DNA of 6,100 bases. Origin: Clostridiales bacterium. Lineage in GTDB: Bacteria > Bacillota > Clostridia > TANB77 > CAG-508. Where the stretch lies: assembly GCA_003518755.1 (NCBI GenBank), contig DOYA01000091.1, positions 1-6,100 of the forward strand, in the 5' to 3' direction. The notes under the pieces are model-generated. The model was given only the letters and a program-made list of their open reading frames with translations. It was not told the origin of the DNA and did no database searches. The translations under genes and the position numbers were made by a program. Position 1 is the stretch's first letter. Every line of letters begins with the position of its first letter. Shown here one piece after another: positions 5,155 to 6,100 of this stretch.

Positions 5155-5685
5155 CTACACTGCCTCTTTCTTAATCTTTTTTCTTATTCTATATAGTCTT
5201 TGCTTTACACTGAATTCTGATATTTTATTTTCTTTAGCTATATCTTTGATTGATTTAGAAGCATAATAAAAGTCAATAAATACTTTTTTATCAATTTCTT
5301 TCATAAAATTTAATTTGTTTTCAATTTTCTTAATTTCTTCTATATTTTCATCTAGAAGTTCTATTTTATTTTCACTATATAAAACATTTTCATAATCAGA
5401 AATATCATAAATATTTTTCTTCTTTTTTAAGAAATCTTTTACTACATTTCTTGTAACACCAGCTATATAGGAACTTAGTTTTTTATTAATATCAAGTTTT
5501 TTTGTATTTTTCCATAATATGAAAAATACATCTGAACATATTTCTTCTTTATCTTCATTAGTTAAAATAAGTTTTGTCATGTTATCTATAATCGTTCCAA
5601 TATAAGCTGAATATTCATTTATTATTATTTCTAAATCTAGTTCATTATTTTTTATATATTCTTTAATTGTTTTGCTATCTTTCAA
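5155..5685 (-). CDS. ECF-like sigma-70 family RNA polymerase sigma factor
   Basis: A 176-residue alternative sigma factor of the size and two-domain plan of ECF (group 4) sigmas. Region 2 (about 15-90) includes EEICSDVFFILWKNTKKLD, the core-binding and -10-recognition part, then SSYIAGVTRNVVKDFLKKKK. An acidic linker follows (about 92-125). Region 4 (about 126-172) includes IDKKVFIDFYYASKSIKDIA and ISEFSVKQRLYRIRKKIKK, a helix-turn-helix that reads the -35. No sensor domain is present, as expected when a separate anti-sigma does the sensing. The start is TTG 5685; a TGA lies upstream in frame and I see no ATG or GTG nearby. SD AAAAAGGAG lies 12 nt away, separated by a perfect 12-bp palindrome. 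The DUF4179-like partner follows in the same transcript. Confidence 0.9.
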   Translation of the reverse strand: MKDSKTIKEYIKNNELDLEIIINEYSAYIGTIIDNMTKLILTNEDKEEICSDVFFILWKNTKKLDINKKLSSYIAGVTRNVVKDFLKKKKNIYDISDYENVLYSENKIELLDENIEEIKKIENKLNFMKEIDKKVFIDFYYASKSIKDIAKENKISEFSVKQRLYRIRKKIKKEAV

Positions 5686-5697
5686 TTTAGATCTAAA
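5686..5697. promoter_or_regulatory. 12-bp palindrome between SD and TTG start of the sigma gene
   Basis: TTTAGATCTAAA is a perfect palindrome filling the whole space between AAAAAGGAG (5698-5706) and the TTG. In RNA it could fold as a 4-bp stem with GATC loop, shortening the effective SD spacing. As DNA it could be a protein site. The function is inferred. Confidence 0.45.
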
Positions 5698-5725
5698 CTC
5701 CTTTTTATTTCAGATATCTTACACT

Positions 5726-5755
5726 TATATATTGGATAAAAAAATAAAAAAGTAA
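5726..5755 (-). promoter_or_regulatory. Possible promoter of the sigma/anti-sigma unit
   Basis: On the minus strand TTACTT (5755-5750) and TATATA (5731-5726) are 18 bp apart in a very T-rich tract, followed by AGTG. The match is weak. I see no clear ECF-type pair (AAC at -35 with CGTC or similar at -10), so self-activation by this sigma is not supported directly. Confidence 0.3.
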
Positions 5756-5771
5756 CACTTTTTTAAATTAC

Positions 5772-5798
5772 AAAAAACAAGGAACTTAAAGTTCCTTG
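5772..5798 (-). terminator. Rho-independent terminator of the deaminase gene
   Basis: CAAGGAAC (5778-5785) and GTTCCTTG (5791-5798) form an 8-bp stem with a 5-nt loop, followed on the minus strand by six T (5777-5772). It lies about 43 nt past the deaminase stop and separates it from the sigma unit. The plus strand lacks a T tract, so it is directional. Confidence 0.9.
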
Positions 5799-5840
5799 AT
5801 AAATTATGAGCCCAATAATTATGGCATTCATCTATTTCAT

Positions 5841-6100
5841 TTAATATATTATCTTATCATTTTTTTCATCAAACTCATTAAATGTTTTTATTGTTTCTTC
5901 TTTGTCTATACGTTCTAAATCTAATAAATTACTATCATTTGATGAATTCTTTATAAAGTCATAAATCATATCATCTCTAAATCCAATTTTTGCTGCATCT
6001 TCTTTTGTATTTCCATAATAAACCATCTTTATATTAGACCAAATAATTGCAGATAAACACATTGGACATGGAAAACATGTTGTATATATTTCACAATCAC
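5841..6100 (-). CDS. Cytidine-deaminase-fold enzyme, probable guanine deaminase, partial (N-terminus beyond window)
   Basis: This is the C-terminal 85 residues of a zinc-dependent nucleobase/nucleoside deaminase. The closest family by eye is guanine deaminase (GuaD; guanine to xanthine, purine salvage). The visible part starts DCEIYTTCFPCPMCLSAIIW. PCPMC supplies the two zinc-binding cysteines (about 11 and 14 of the visible part). The catalytic H-A-E segment would lie beyond 6100. Evidence for GuaD over tRNA adenosine deaminase: W in SAIIWSNI, then GFRDDMIYDF, and a C-terminus ending in Tyr (NDKIIY), as in Bacillus GuaD, where the tail reaches the active site. TadA would show CAGAI and KAGA instead. 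The frame is continuous with PCPMC upstream of the ATG at 6062, so that ATG is not the start. It ends before its own terminator. Confidence 0.85.
   Translation of the reverse strand, partial: DCEIYTTCFPCPMCLSAIIWSNIKMVYYGNTKEDAAKIGFRDDMIYDFIKNSSNDSNLLDLERIDKEETIKTFNEFDEKNDKIIY

Noticed and set aside
5841..6062. Stand-alone 73-residue protein starting at ATG 6062
   Set aside because: The frame continues upstream through PCP of the PCPMC zinc motif, so the ATG is internal to a larger deaminase.
1..6100. Mobile element, CRISPR array, tRNA or attachment site
   Set aside because: I saw no transposase or integrase signature, no regularly spaced repeats, no cloverleaf and no target-site duplication. 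The short repeats found are local and unrelated.

Overview
The window is very AT-rich with short intergenic gaps, Gram-positive-type Shine-Dalgarno (SD) sequences, extended -10 promoters and a CIRCE heat-shock operator. Together these point to a low-GC Firmicute, most likely a Clostridia-class anaerobe. This is inferred from style and gene content; no marker gene names the species. Six of the seven genes read on the minus strand. Only the TetR-type regulator reads on the plus strand. Two genes are cut by the window edges.

Layout. (1) 1-1649, minus: most of an MMPL/RND-type membrane exporter, continuing past the left edge. (2) 1861-2451, plus: a divergent TetR/AcrR repressor. The 211-bp gap between them holds a consensus promoter for the exporter, with a perfect 13-bp inverted repeat TGACC-AAC-GGTCA at its transcription start. 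This is a textbook layout for repression by the neighbouring regulator. (3) 2467-2500: a hairpin terminator shared by the converging tetR-type and hsp20 genes. (4) 2506-2931, minus: a small heat-shock protein (Hsp20) whose promoter is embedded in a near-consensus CIRCE element, implying HrcA control. (5) 3115-3885, minus: an HD-domain metal-dependent hydrolase of unknown substrate. (6) 4030-5685, minus: a two-gene unit with an ECF-type sigma factor upstream and a single-pass membrane protein resembling DUF4179 anti-sigma factors downstream, closed by a strong terminator at 3991-4017. (7) 5841-6100, minus: the C-terminal half of a cytidine-deaminase-fold enzyme, most like guanine deaminase (GuaD), with its own terminator at 5772-5798.

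The genes form separate small modules rather than one pathway. Three look like regulated responses: export under a TetR-type sensor, protein-folding stress under HrcA, and an envelope signal through a sigma/anti-sigma pair. I see no CRISPR array, tRNA, rRNA, insertion sequence or attachment site. The most informative signals are regulatory: the exporter operator, the CIRCE/-35 overlap, the TTG start and palindrome of the sigma gene, and the two well-placed starts of the anti-sigma gene. I find no strong evidence for a wholly new system. The least understood part is the signal sensed by the sigma/anti-sigma pair.
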